The notes: generated by a model not told the origin, from the letters alone. Positions 26,001-35,725 are shown, counted from the first letter of the stretch. The stretch is 64,000 nt of DNA from Perognathus longimembris pacificus (GCF_023159225.1 NC_063177.1:16392673-16456672); one strand, 5' to 3'. A program made the numbers and translations.

Positions 26001-28604
26001 TAGGTTTGTTTTAGTATACAGTGAATACAATCAAAATAACAAGTTCTGTTTTGGATATTCCTAAAAGCTTGAACTGAGAAGTGACCTTGTGTATGGTGCC
26101 TGCATAATGTCCATGAAACTCTTTTCCTCTCCAGAGAAGCAACTCCTTGAGTTTTTTAGCCTAAGGTTCTGTTTTCGGAGACCTGTTATATTTACTACCC
26201 TCAGGGTCCTTTCTGTCATAGGCAGGGTTTAGTGGTGCCCTATTTCCTGATAGCCATTTGGTCCGTGTTGACTTTGATTCAGGCCTGATGGGCCAGCTGC
26301 ACCTCTGGAGGGGGTCAGGATACTGACACACTGTTGAGTCAGGGCCCTGGTTCTCCCACCTGCTTGCTTGCTCACTCTCTGGCTCCCTTACACTCTCTAT
26401 CCCTGTAGGCTGTGCTGGAGGACCAGAGTCAAATGAGACAGATGGAGCTGGAGATCAGACCCTTGTTCCTCGTACCTGACACCAACGGCTTCATTGACCA
26501 CCTGGCCAGTCTGGCACGACTGCTGGAGAGCAGGAAGTACATCCTGGTAGTGCCTCTCATCGGTGAGTGAGTGGCTAGGCTGAGGAGCCCTACACATGTG
26601 TAACAGCCCCCTCCCCTCACGCCCCAGGCCTGGGGCTGGGCAGGCAGAGCCCTGCTGTGCGTGTGTAAGACAGGATTTTCAGGGAAGCAGGGAATGCGTG
26701 GGGCAAGGAAAATTGTTTAATAATCAAAGCAGTTCAAATTATTACGGCTGATCCATGGCTTAAACTGCTTGAGCAAATGGACTCCTGTGTCCCAGCAAGC
26801 AGCGGCCGCATGAGCCCAGCCCTTGTTTTTATCCTTATAAAGCTTGCAGTAAAACAGCAAAGCTGGTTCCCGTTATTGGTAAACACTCAGCCCTGGCAGA
26901 TAACGGCGATGCTGCTGGGTGGTCTGGCAGGGAGGCTGGGAGGATTTTGAAGTGGTTAGATGCCTTTGGTCTGATTGTCTTGTAGCTTTTCATGATCATT
27001 CTGTTGGGTTGAGGTAGCATTCTTCTGGCCCAGTGTCATCCCAAGGCCAGGCTGACAGGATCCCTCCAGAGCAAGCCCTTGGCTGTGGATTCCTACCACT
27101 TGAGTGCTTACCACTGCCTGGTCATTGGAGCTGGTGCAGGGTCAGTAGCTCGGGTCTCAGCAAGCTTGTTTTTCCTTGCTGAGCTGCTTCTGAGAGACTG
27201 TCTGGGCACCCTTGGTTCCTTGAGCTCCATGGTAGATCAGCCTTAGGATGACTTGGGCTCTGAGCTCCTGTTGAACCTAGCTGATACACTAGCAGAAGGT
27301 GTGGGAGATGGTTATGAAGCCCAGGCTTTTTAGTACACCCCTCTCAGCAGTCCCTTGAAGCAAGTTTGGGAACCCTGTCCTCTGGAAAAGCCACTAGACT
27401 GGCAGTCTGCCTGCCAAGCCACCTCTGACATCCATGCCAAGATGTTCCATTGGGCCTTCCCTCCCAATCCCAAGTGTCTTAGTGCCAGATGGGGATGGAA
27501 ACAAAGGGCAGGAAACATCCGCCCCTTCAGAGCCTGTAGAACCCTGGGGGGTTGTGGGAAACACGTTAGCACCACCTGAGAATGTTGGCACTGAAGCAGC
27601 CCTCCTCCCTCCTACACCCTCCCCGTCTTCCTTCCCCCTCCCCATGTGGCCTGGCCAGAACCTCTTAAACCCAGGCCCTTAGACCTAAGGGAAGGTTTTC
27701 TGCACTTCAAAAGAGGAGCAACTTCTGTCATAGGGCAGAGCAGCAAGATCATCAGTCTGCTTCCCGGTTGCTTTACTGGGTCCTAGGGTGGGCTGCCTTT
27801 CAGGATATGCCTCTGTACTTTGCTCCCAGGAGGTTTTCAGGGAAAAGAAAGTGAACTGAACTTTTTTTTTTTTTCTAAATGGTTGGGGAAATTGTTCTAA
27901 CAAAGAGAGCTTGCTCACATCTCAGGAGCTCCCAGTAGGTCAAAAAGCACCTCAGACATCTTTCTAGGCCAGCAAGATTCCTAGTCACTAGCCCTGATTG
28001 TTCCCCTAATGTGTGCTCAGTCTCCTTCCTGAGAGATCCAGGGAAAGGAAGAGCTGTGACTTTGAACCCTGAGGTTGTAGGGAAACCCAAATTTGATGGC
28101 AGAGGGACTCACAGGAAAATCCAGAGCACATAGGTAAAACAGAGTTGATGATCTCCAAGGACACTGGGACACACAGTGGGCTGGCCAGCCTCTCCAGGTC
28201 TGCTTCCACTGGGCAGACCCGTGCCCCCTCTGAGGGCTGTTGTGAGCAGCTCCTATTCATTTATTTATTCCTCGGTGGATTCAGAACAATGCCCAGTGTC
28301 AGAACAACAAAGGGTTAAGCCAACATCTTTCCCTGCTTGTTTCTTGTGCTCTTTAACCTGCTCCATGCTCCTTAGGCCTGACCCCAGCGTTGAGAAGTCC
28401 CGCCTGGTGCAGAAGCACAAACAAGTTTTCCCCTTTGAAGCCTGTTTAGTTTGGAAGCAGGAAAGCAGATTTTGGGATAGAATACCAGTTTTTCCTGTTT
28501 GATGTTCTGTTTGCTGTACCATATACCCATCCACCAATGTTCCCCAATCTCAGCCATGCATTCTGCGGACACCGCAATCTCAGATTGCTAAAAGCAAGGG
28601 CATC

Positions 28605-28663
<59 letters not shown>

Positions 28664-28919
28664 CTTCCCACGTGGCCCCTTTCCAGAAAGTGTTTCTGAA
28701 TACCCAGACAATGAGTGCCAGGCTCACTATGGAACAGCATGCTCATGCCGACTCAAGCCATGAATCATTGTACTAAAGAGAGGCCTCAGACCCCAAAGTC
28801 TCCCGGAGCCCCCAAGGATTGCATACTTCCCACTTGACCTCAGGCTTTTGGCTGGAATTTTGGAAAGAATCTTCACCAGAAATGAAGCCATGTCCCAGAC
28901 ACATAGACAGGCAGACAGG

Positions 28920-28980
<61 letters not shown>

Positions 28981-31900
28981 AAGGAGGTAATGTGCCAAGG
29001 TTATGGTTTTGAGAACTACCAGGGCACTGCAAGTGAAGCTCTGACTGTCCTTACTCTGCTGACTTCCCTGCACTCTGCCGGGTGGGGGGCGGGGGGGACA
29101 TGTAGAACTTTGCCCCTCTTGGTCTGCTGGAGTAGGAGTCCTCAAAAGCTGATACTATACGCTCTCTGAAGGATCCTTTTTATTTGATCTGCAACTAAAG
29201 AATGCAATAGAGGGACCAGGTTCCTTCCTCGGAATACAGCAGCTCCAGAAAATTCCTGAGAGTTTCTACCAGGTGGAAGACAAGGCCTAGGGAAAGAGAC
29301 AGAAAGGGGACGGACACTGAAAGTTGGGGACTCCTCTTGCCCCTCCTCTACTTTCACTGGAAGACTCCTGGGGGAAAGGTAGCCTCTGTGGTCTGTGAAG
29401 CAACTGACCAGAAAAGCAAGTGGACAGAGGCCTAGGATGAAGGCACATATAACTGCAGATTGCTGAGGCTGACACCTTCTATGCTGTGTCTTATCAGTGA
29501 TCAATGAACTGGATGGCCTGGCCAAAGGACAGGAGACAGACCACCGGGCAGGAGGGTATGCCCGTGTAGTACAAGAAAAGGCCCGGAAGTCAATTGAGTT
29601 CCTTGAACGAAGATTTGAAAGTCGGGACTCTTGTCTGCGGGCCTTGACCAGCCGTGGAAATGAACTTGAATCCATCGCCTTTCGCAGTGAAGACATCACT
29701 GGCCAGCTGGTAAGACCCTCAGCAGGGAGGGAAAGCCCACGGCCCTCTGTTAGACCAGGGTTTCCAGAATGGAACAACTAAAGGAAAGTCTACCAGTCTG
29801 AGCAGCGGAGGGAGCAGCCACCTTCAAGAACTAGGAGTCGGGAATTCCTTGTCCCCTACATCACTGAGCACAGTTAGACTCAAGCAGAGCCAAACTAACA
29901 TGACAGGGACTCCAGGACATGGCCCTGGAAGTATACCTCTGCCTCCTCCACATGGCGCCCCCTCCTGCCCAGTGGTGCTTCTCACACTGTCTTTCCTTCC
30001 AGGGTAACAACGATGACTTGATCCTTTCTTGCTGCCTCCACTACTGCAAAGACAAGGCTAAGGACTTCATGCCCACCAGCAAAGGTAGGGCCTAGCCTGT
30101 TCTCAGAACCAGCTGTCCCCTACCTCACCCATCCTCAGCCCCCGGGAAGAGTCCCTTCACTGACTGCTCTGGAAGTCCAGGCAGGCCTCTGCGAGACTGA
30201 GGCAAGCACATTTCCTGCCCTCCAGGTCAGACCTCCTGTCCCAGCTCTCCCACACCCAGAACTAGCAGGTGGGTACTGGCCCAGCCCAGGAAGCCCAGCT
30301 CAGGGCAGTGAGCTTTCCCACTTAGCCCGCATCCATTTCCTTTCTTGGGTCCTTGGTGAGTTTCCCTCTGACAGCAAGAATGTCTTTGTGATTCAGTGTA
30401 GCTTGTTCTGGCTGTGGTCTCCCTCGTCCAGCCCTGAGGAGTACAGTCCCCAGTGGCCGCACTCCTGCCTGTGTCAGTTTACCCTGGAACGAGCCTGGGG
30501 CAGAGGGGCCTCCCCATTGAGGAATTGTCCCTTCTTCCCTGTCTCTGTGGCTGGGAGCTGTGTACTTCACCGGCCCGCTGGAACTGGAGGCAGGGGAAAG
30601 AGCCTCCAGCCTAGTTTTCAAGAGCCTTTTTGGTGAGCGGAGGCCCACCGTGGGGCTCTTTTGCAAGTGCCTGATGACCTCACACTCATCCCTGAGCTTT
30701 CTGCACAGCACTACAGACTCATGACATGCGGGAGTTTTCTGCTCCTGGTTCCCAGGATTCTGACATTTCTTCTGGAAGGAATTCTAGCACCTCCTAGTTC
30801 AGTGTCATCTGCAAAGCTGGTAATTCTCACCACTGAATTTCTGCCTTCACCTTTTTTTTCTTTTGGTGTTACAGGACTGTGCACTCAGAGCCCCACGCTG
30901 GCTAGACAGGGGCTCTGCCTGCACCACCGAGCCTCACCCCACACTTTCTGTCTTCATATATATAGTTTGTCTGCTTTTTTTCTATTTTTTAACCTCTGTT
31001 TCCTCTGGCCATATGCTAGCCCTGGCTTTCATGCTGGCATAGGGATCATCTTCTCTCTCTCCTGCCTTACCATATCCATGTTAGCTAGTAGCTAGTAGTC
31101 GGAGTCTCTGTGCCAGGGGCCAGGGTCACAAGGCCAGAGCTTCTACCAGGGGGCCTCTAAGAAGGGCACTCCTGAGGAAGAGGTAGGCAGGACTGCAGAG
31201 GGCCTTATGAGGAAGCATGGCTCCGACGCTGCTCAGCCTTTGTTAGCACAGATGCATTGGGGCTTTGGCCCTGCTGGTCCCTCCACCACCCTAGTACACT
31301 CCAGCAGCCTCTGAGAACCATTGCCATCCTCAGGACCGCCTCTATCAGAATTACATCAGCAACGGCTGGTGTAATCAAACCCCATTTGTCAGTGTGAATT
31401 CTTAGCAGATTAACTTGTCAGATTCACAGAGAAACCGTCACCAAATGTTTATGTGTAAACGATGTTGAATTTTAAAATCATGTGGATTATGGCGGATGGG
31501 GCCTGACAAGATGACAGTCTCTGGTTTCTAACAAAGTGAAGTTACCAGTGTCAAAACAGAGGATGTTTATTGTTAAAAATGTCTCAAAGTATCCACAGAA
31601 ACCCCTGCAGACCCCTGCCAGCAACGCTGGGCCTTGCTTGGCTGACCTAAGGCCTGGGACTCCTTGTCTGAGGCCCAGAGCCGGAACAGGAGGCTGTAGA
31701 CAAACCTAGACAGGCAGCTGGGAGTCCCACACAGAAACAAGCACCATTCCCCACCCCCCGGGGAATGGGGGAGGAGGCCCAGGCAGTAGAGGGTGTCTTA
31801 AACCCCATATCCATTGGCCACTTAATTCACCCTCTATCCACCATAGCCCCTTGCCTCATGCCCTCCTTCTTTCTCTCACTGTCATCAGTACCAAGAGCCT

Positions 31901-33160
31901 CTCTTTCCTTTGTCCCCAAAATTCCTCCTTGAGGTTAAAAGCCAGTTGTTAGCCTCCCTGCCTGGAACAGACAGGCCTGAAAGCACTGGAGTGGGGACAT
32001 GGATGTTTGTAATCCCCTATCCCCGCCAGCCCACGCAGTTTGTGAACACCACAGGATGTTTCCTGTGCTTCCCTGTCTGCTGGACCTCCGCTAGGAAGTA
32101 ACCAGCTTGGGACAGGAGTGCATGTGCCACCCAGGTGGGCCAGCCAGAGGTGGCAGCGGCACTCGCATGACTACTTGGCCTGTTTTAAGTTCTCCTTAGT
32201 ACATTAAAGGTCAGAGAGGGGAGGAGATAGTAAAGAGATTATGAAGTAATCTAAACAGAATGAAGGCTATGTTGTGTGGAGGAAGGTGTTTTAACTATAT
32301 AACATTTGAATAAAGTAAATACGGCTAATTTGATCTCAGCTTTGTAGGGGAAAAGCATACACATGCACACTCACTCAGACACACACAGACACATACACAC
32401 ACACACAGAGTATATGTGTATAATCTAGAAGGATATACAAAGCTAAGCTACCGTAAGGCCCCAGATATCTGGGAGGATAATCCTGGTTTTGTTTGTTTCC
32501 TTTTAACTCTTCTGTACTGATAGGCATAGGTTACTTTTATTTAATAGAAGAATTTGGCCATAGTACCAGGACCTCTTTGGTAAAGCTCTTCCAGAAACTT
32601 GCCTGCCTCTCCCCAGGGCTCACTCAAGCTAACCTCTTCCCCCACACCTGGGGCCTGGCACGCTATTTCTGTTCAGCTTTGGCTTTCTGTCTCTCAGAAA
32701 GGTTTGTGAGTTCAGGGCCAGCCAAGCAGTCAGGAGTAGAAGGTAAGGAACTTGTACTCCTGGAGACTGTCTGTGGATGCCAGTGGATTTGGGCATTTCA
32801 CAGGCACAGGCATAAGGGAGTCCCGTGTGGCAAGCAGGAGTTCAGAGCATAACCCCAGCCTCTGCCCAGCCTGACCCTCTAAGCAGCAAGAGGGGCACCC
32901 CGTCTGACAGTTGGAAAATGAAAAGGGCTTGCTTCCTCCAGAACTACCTTCCCCTCCCGGGTGAGCAGAACCTGCCATCTCTTTTGCCTCCTGTCCTCAG
33001 TGAAGTCCTTTTGCTTTCTATATCGACAGAAGAGCCAATCCGCCTGCTGAGGGAGGTGGTGTTGCTGACGGATGACCGAAACCTGCGTGTGAAGGCTCTG
33101 ACGAGAAATGTGCCTGTGCGGGACATCCCAGCCTTCCTTACGTGGGCCCAGGTGGGCTGA
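9221..33160 (+). CDS. SMG6: SMG6 telomerase-binding protein EST1A / NMD endonuclease, 3' six coding exons (partial gene)
   Basis: SMG6 cuts nonsense-containing mRNAs near the premature stop and also binds telomerase. Six exons join in frame: 9221-9397, 13975-14121, 26409-26562, 29498-29709, 30003-30084 and 33030-33160 (903 nt, 300 residues plus TGA). Each has AG/GT borders. Counted back from the 1419-residue human protein, the piece is residues 1120-1419. The PIN-domain metal-binding aspartates then fall exactly at human D1251 (motif PDTNGF), D1353 (GNNDD) and D1392 (LTDD), so the nuclease should be active. An acidic stretch (EEDVVIEDFEEDSEAEGSGG) and a basic Arg/Lys/Gln helix precede the domain. 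The N-terminal exons and the TPR/14-3-3-like region lie left of the window. Identity is recalled, not searched, but the residue match makes it very secure. Confidence 0.97.
11697..11905 (+). mobile_element. IDL-Geo SINE
   Basis: Full dimer: GGGCTGGGAATATGGCCTAC head, Geo half, and an A/AATA tail. Confidence 0.9.
12021..12410 (-). mobile_element. B1-Geo SINE interrupted by a truncated L1
   Basis: Reverse copy split at 12183/12314 by the insertion at 12184-12313. The two parts rejoin exactly through the duplicated target. Confidence 0.85.
12184..12313 (+). mobile_element. 5'-truncated LINE-1 3' end
   Basis: Starts in a G-rich polypurine tract, continues with the GTATGAGA...ATGTATGAAACTGTAACC type 3' end, AATAAAAATT and poly(A). 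Flanked by a 15-bp target-site duplication (AAGAGTCTCACAGAG at 12169-12183 and 12312-12326). L1 assignment is from recalled rodent L1 3' ends. Confidence 0.75.
12517..12729 (-). mobile_element. IDL-Geo SINE
   Basis: Complete reverse copy ending CCATATTCCCAGCCCT. Confidence 0.85.
12770..13014 (+). mobile_element. B1-Geo SINE
   Basis: Head CAGTGGCTCACATCTGTAAT, degraded Geo half with an internal A-rich expansion. Confidence 0.7.
13120..13156 (+). repeat. (ATCATT)n microsatellite
   Basis: About five imperfect hexamer units of ATCATT. Confidence 0.8.
13975..14121 (+). CDS. SMG6: SMG6 coding exon (probably exon 15): acidic linker and basic helix
   Basis: The acceptor is CCAAAG at 13974 and the donor CAG|GTGAGG at 14122. 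The exon is 147 nt, phase 0-0, 49 residues. It encodes the acidic segment beginning EEDVVIEDF and a charged helix ending RQEKIQ, just before the PIN domain. Confidence 0.94.
16733..17030 (+). mobile_element. B1-Geo SINE with (CT)n(CA)n tail
   Basis: Head AGTGGCTCACACCTGTAATC; the tail expanded to about 34 bp of CT then about 34 bp of CA (16957-17026). Confidence 0.75.
17106..17279 (+). mobile_element. IDL-Geo SINE, internally shortened
   Basis: The Geo half lacks part of its centre; ends in C9A9. Confidence 0.85.
17280..17375 (+). mobile_element. B1-like fragment
   Basis: CAGTGCCAGCCTGGGTTGTA and ATAGTGAGACAAGG match the 3' half of B1. Confidence 0.6.
19636..19770 (+). mobile_element. B1/7SL-like SINE monomer
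   Basis: ACCAGCTACTCAAGAGGCCG and GTTTGAGACCAGCCTGAGCA, followed by an A/C-rich tail. Confidence 0.7.
19826..20028 (+). mobile_element. IDL-Geo SINE with (GAAA)n tail
   Basis: The head lacks a few bases; the tail is AAAGAAAGAAAGAAAG. Confidence 0.85.
20262..20660 (-). mobile_element. Old B1-like/Geo fragments
   Basis: Diverged reverse sequence with TTTGAACTCAGGGCC and two B1-like ends (AGGCATACCCCACCA; GTGAGCCACTAACACC). Boundaries uncertain. Confidence 0.5.
20662..20870 (-). mobile_element. IDL-Geo SINE
   Basis: First of three consecutive reverse copies. Confidence 0.9.
20894..21113 (-). mobile_element. IDL-Geo SINE
   Basis: Second reverse copy, preceded by a (TTG)n run. Confidence 0.9.
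21127..21344 (-). mobile_element. IDL-Geo SINE
   Basis: Third reverse copy; flanking TTATCCATATAG and CTATCCATATAG match and may be a target duplication. Confidence 0.9.
21374..21575 (+). mobile_element. IDL-Geo SINE with (AAG/GAG)n tail
   Basis: Forward copy; Geo half shortened; purine-rich tail. Confidence 0.85.
21590..21796 (+). mobile_element. IDL-Geo SINE
   Basis: Forward copy with a long poly(A) tail; AATCAATAGTAATG occurs both after it and before the previous copy (21361), hinting at the duplicated target. Confidence 0.85.
21808..21880 (+). mobile_element. B1-Geo head fragment
   Basis: Only the B1-like half (ACTCATGCCTGTGATCCTAG) remains. Confidence 0.6.
23195..23385 (-). mobile_element. 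B1-Geo SINE
   Basis: Reverse copy following a GT-rich run. Confidence 0.75.
23523..23663 (+). other. Candidate alternative terminal exon of SMG6 (unproven)
   Basis: A pyrimidine-rich tract and CTAG acceptor end at 23522. They are followed by 46 open codons and TGA at 23661-23663. The frame is phase 0, matching the phase-0 donor at 14121, so splicing would replace the PIN domain with a short acidic/basic tail (containing AEEQDEEEKPGKSKNSN). There is no ATG and no clear AATAAA before the IDL-Geo element at about 23685. It could be chance, a processed relic, or a real poison or terminal exon. Confidence 0.25.
23685..23892 (+). mobile_element. IDL-Geo SINE
   Basis: Young-looking copy lacking the first bases of the ID half; AGAAATGCTCAGGCTA repeats at both ends as a target duplication. 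Confidence 0.85.
23904..24118 (+). mobile_element. IDL-Geo SINE, older ID-like head
   Basis: The head GCTTAGTGGTAGAGTGCTTG is closer to the standard ID element. Ends in a 14-16 bp G run. Confidence 0.85.
25027..25270 (+). mobile_element. B1-Geo SINE
   Basis: Head TGGCTCACACCTGTAATCTC; shortened Geo half. Confidence 0.75.
25295..25495 (+). mobile_element. IDL-Geo SINE
   Basis: Complete forward copy. Confidence 0.9.
25557..25769 (+). mobile_element. IDL-Geo SINE, young
   Basis: Complete copy flanked by a perfect 17-bp duplication (ACCAAAAAGGCCAGTGT at 25540-25556 and 25770-25786). Confidence 0.92.
26409..26562 (+). CDS. SMG6: SMG6 coding exon (probably exon 16): start of PIN domain
   Basis: The acceptor is CCCTGTAG at 26408 and the donor ATCG|GTGAGT at 26563. 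The exon is 154 nt, leaving phase 1. It opens the PIN fold with the strand LFLVPDTNGFI; the aspartate of PDTN corresponds to catalytic D1251 of human SMG6. Confidence 0.96.
28604..28661 (+). repeat. (TG)n microsatellite
   Basis: About 29 uninterrupted GT/TG units. Confidence 0.95.
28922..28976 (+). repeat. (AC)n microsatellite
   Basis: About 27 AC units, the reverse complement of the tract 260 bp upstream. Confidence 0.95.
29498..29709 (+). CDS. SMG6: SMG6 coding exon (probably exon 17): PIN domain core
   Basis: The acceptor is TTATCAG at 29497 and the donor CTG|GTAAGA at 29710. The exon is 212 nt, entering in phase 1 and leaving in phase 0. It encodes VINELDGLAKG through EDITGQL, the helical centre of the PIN domain. 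Confidence 0.96.
30003..30084 (+). CDS. SMG6: SMG6 coding exon (probably exon 18): second catalytic aspartate
   Basis: The acceptor is CTTCCAG at 30002 and the donor AAAG|GTAGGG at 30085. The exon is 82 nt. It encodes GNNDDLILSCCLHYC; the first aspartate of NNDD is the equivalent of D1353. Confidence 0.96.
30085..33029 (+). other. SMG6: SMG6 last intron 30085-33029
   Basis: 2.9 kb without recognised SINEs. 31360-31500 is AT-rich single-copy sequence resembling conserved noncoding DNA. A short CA-rich run lies at about 32355-32412. Confidence 0.7.
33030..33160 (+). CDS. SMG6: SMG6 last coding exon with stop (probably exon 19)
   Basis: The acceptor is TCGACAG at 33029. The exon carries 131 nt of coding sequence to a TGA at 33158-33160. 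It encodes EEPIRLLREVVLLTDDRNL and ends TWAQVG. The second aspartate of LTDD is the equivalent of D1392, completing the catalytic triad. Confidence 0.97.
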
Positions 33161-34755
33161 GGGGGCCATGCTAGGGTCCACCAACAATGGAACCATTCCT
33201 GAGAGGCCACCAGGCACCCACTGTAGCACAGAAGATGCCCACGTGCCTGAGCCACCAATCCACCCAGATAATAAACCATCCTCTTCCAACCCACGCCGTG
33301 GCCGTGCTGTGGGGGAGCTGCTCCTCACAGAGCCCCTTCCAAGGGTCGGGTGGAAGCTGCTGGGGCCCTCCTGGGCTGCCAAGATTTAGCAGGGAGGTGG
33401 CTGGCTACAGTGACAACGGGTGGACAAGCCAGACAGGCCGCCCATGCTCTCAGCCTTTCTCCCCGTCTCGTTCAGGGCTGGGGCGAGGTCTGCTAACCCC
33501 CAAGACTTGGCCACTTTCTCTAGTGGTGATGGAGTAGGGGTTCTAGTTTCCATCAGATACAGGTGAAATCACAGACCCCTTTTAATATGCAGAACCTCTG
33601 GCATGAATGTGTCCTAGAGGCTTTGGCTGTGTTGTGAAGAAAGTGCCCGGGGTATTTGTCTCCCTGAGGCATAGATCCCCCCCAACACCCCACCATGGAC
33701 CTTGTAGTTAGGTTCCATTCCTAATAGCAGCCCCAGTCCCCCAACCTCCACTACACCCCCCCACACATACACACACATCCATCCTTCTTCCTTGTCCTGT
33801 CAATCTGTGTCCCTTGCACTTTTCCCTGTTTCCCCTAAACTACCACGGGTCTTGAGGAACAGACATCTGGTCTCAGGCTCATACTTCCTGGGTGGGCTAC
33901 TCACTCTGCTCACCTGCGCATTCCCCCCTCCTTGACCTTTTGCTGATCGCTTTTGGGGGAAATCCTTCAGACCTATCCTTCCATCACCAACCCTCATCCT
34001 GAACATCTCTTTGCCCTTCCCTTTGTAGTTGCTCTTTCACAGGCCCTGGTCCCCTCAACTTCCTCACCTCAGTTCCTCCTCATGGGGGTTCTCTGAATCT
34101 TCCTCCTCTACCACCTGTGGCAGGAACCTATTAAAGCTTTCCCACCCATCTTCCTTCCTTCCCCAGCCTCTGACAGAGAAGCTTCCAGACTAAAACAGCC
34201 CAGTCTGAGAGTAGGGTGGTGCAGTGCCTGGTGAAGCATTACCCAGCCCTAGAGGGTTCGCTCTGCTGCTGGCTTTTTTCCTTCTACTTCTAAGAAGAAC
34301 TGATGGAGGTCCTTTACCTTTTTAAGTTTGTTGTTGCCCCTTCAGCTGGTGCCCTTATTCATGACTTAACTCTGGAAGTTTCCTACCAGTAATCACTTAC
34401 ACTGTAAGTGATGAGGGATACAGGAGGACTTAGGGGTATGCAGGGTCTTAAGTGGAGCAAAGGTAAATCTTGATGGCGCCAGTCAGAATCTCCCCACCCA
34501 CTGTCCAGCCTGCCCAGAGGTTGGAAGCTTCCCTGAGGACCCTGGGCCTTCTCTAGACCCAGGACCATGCTAGGGGCCGGCAGGCGAACCAGGCTGGTGG
34601 TTTGGGGGTATGAGTGCCAAGGGCCTCGGTGCTCAGAAGACTGGCTCTTTGGGGTACAAGGTCCAGGCCCCCTCCTTTGAGATCCTCTCTTCTTGTCCCA
34701 TTTGAAGCCCTGGTTTTGTTTCCTTAATAAATTTTTAGTTATGAAACAAACTTGA
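33161..34755 (+). other. SMG6: SMG6 3' untranslated region
   Basis: About 1.6 kb of repeat-poor sequence follows the TGA. A canonical AATAAA lies at 34726-34731, followed by a TG/T-rich stretch. The end point is inferred from that signal. Many short ORFs here on both strands look non-coding. Confidence 0.75.
34726..34731 (+). terminator. SMG6 poly(A) signal AATAAA
   Basis: The last AATAAA on the plus strand after the SMG6 stop. Cleavage is expected 10-30 nt downstream. Confidence 0.7.
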
Positions 34756-34879
34756 CCTCTCACTGGTCTGTTTCTGGGGTAGAGGAGGGGTTGCTGGGCC
34801 AAGCTTGTATATCTGCCACCCACCCTGGTGTGGTCCACTCATATCCTTGTGTGGGGCACAAGAGAGCAGCAGGATTGGG

Positions 34880-35725
34880 GACCTTGGTTACTGCTTTATT
34901 GCTGTTTGGTTAGAGTATAGAAAATGGAAGCGGCTCTGGGAGAGCCTGTGTACAAGATAGGAAATATACAAACGAAGAGGAGGGAGCTAAGGAGACGGAA
35001 TTCCAACCCAGCCCGTGGTGGGCTGGGGCTGGGGGCCACCCGGGGCGCATGCAATAAATATGGGCCGGGACCCCAGGAGAGGGGGACGAAGGGGGAGACA
35101 CCAGAGTGGAAGACGGGTAGGCCGGGTCTGTCTCAGTCCTGGCTCCAGAATTCCTCACCCTGGTGGTTAAGAAAGAGGAGGGTTGGCCCTGGGGCTAGTG
35201 CCACTTGTGCAAAATGAGGAACTTCACATTATCAGTCCCGGGGCGATCGGGAGTGGGAGGCAGGGGCCCCTCCGGCGGCTCAGTCCCCTTCCCTCTCCCG
35301 AACTCTGCCCCGCGCTCCGACCCCAGCGGGGAGATTCACAGTGAGAATGGGTGTGGTCGCGAGGGCCGGAGGTAGGGCTGAGAGCGCCCGAACAATGGCA
35401 CCCCTCCCCCCAAGAGCAGCACGGAGCCGGGGGAGGGGGCCAACGAACCACAGGAAGAAGGGGGAGAGGCCGGGGTCTCCTTTGGTCAAAGCTGATATCA
35501 AAAATATAAATCTCCCCTCCCCCACCCCGCCCCGCCCCACCCCCACCCCACCCCACCCCGGGCTAAGGCACAAAGCAATGAGGCCAGGTGAGGCCGCAGA
35601 GAGGCGGGGCCGCCCCTGCGGCGACTGTGCTGCTACTAGTGGTCGCGGGGCCTGCTTGCGGCCGCGCCGCTCCCCGAGAAGACCAGGCCGCGAGGCACAG
35701 GCCAGGCGGGCCCGCCACGGGCGCC
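34880..35725 (-). other. HIC1: HIC1 3' untranslated region
   Basis: From the HIC1 stop to a minus-strand AATAAA (TTTATT at 34895-34900 on plus). Includes a C-rich plus-strand run at about 35513-35562, G-rich in the transcript. The endpoint is inferred. Confidence 0.7.
34895..34900 (-). terminator. HIC1 poly(A) signal AATAAA
   Basis: Minus-strand AATAAA in the context CAGCAATAAAGCAG. Only about 165 bp separate it from the opposing SMG6 signal, so the two genes end tail to tail. Confidence 0.65.

Larger units (their letters stand above)
14122..26408 (+). other. SMG6: SMG6 intron 14122-26408
   Basis: The largest intron fully in the window. 14122-16730 and 17480-19600 look single-copy. 16730-17375, 19636-21880 and 23195-25769 are SINE-rich. 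A 47-codon open frame behind a good splice acceptor lies at 23523-23663 (entered separately). Confidence 0.7.
26563..29497 (+). other. SMG6: SMG6 intron 26563-29497
   Basis: Contains no recognised SINE. It holds an AT-rich, possibly conserved stretch at 26700-26960 and two long dinucleotide tracts of opposite sense at 28604-28661 and 28922-28976. Confidence 0.7.

Noticed and set aside
24051..26014. Many 60-100 codon ORFs within SINEs throughout the window
   Set aside because: Recurring peptide pieces (for example FYICGAGELNPGL) are translations of IDL-Geo, not genes.
28446..29169. ORFs encoding poly-Cys-Val or poly-His-Thr
   Set aside because: Translations of the TG/AC microsatellites.
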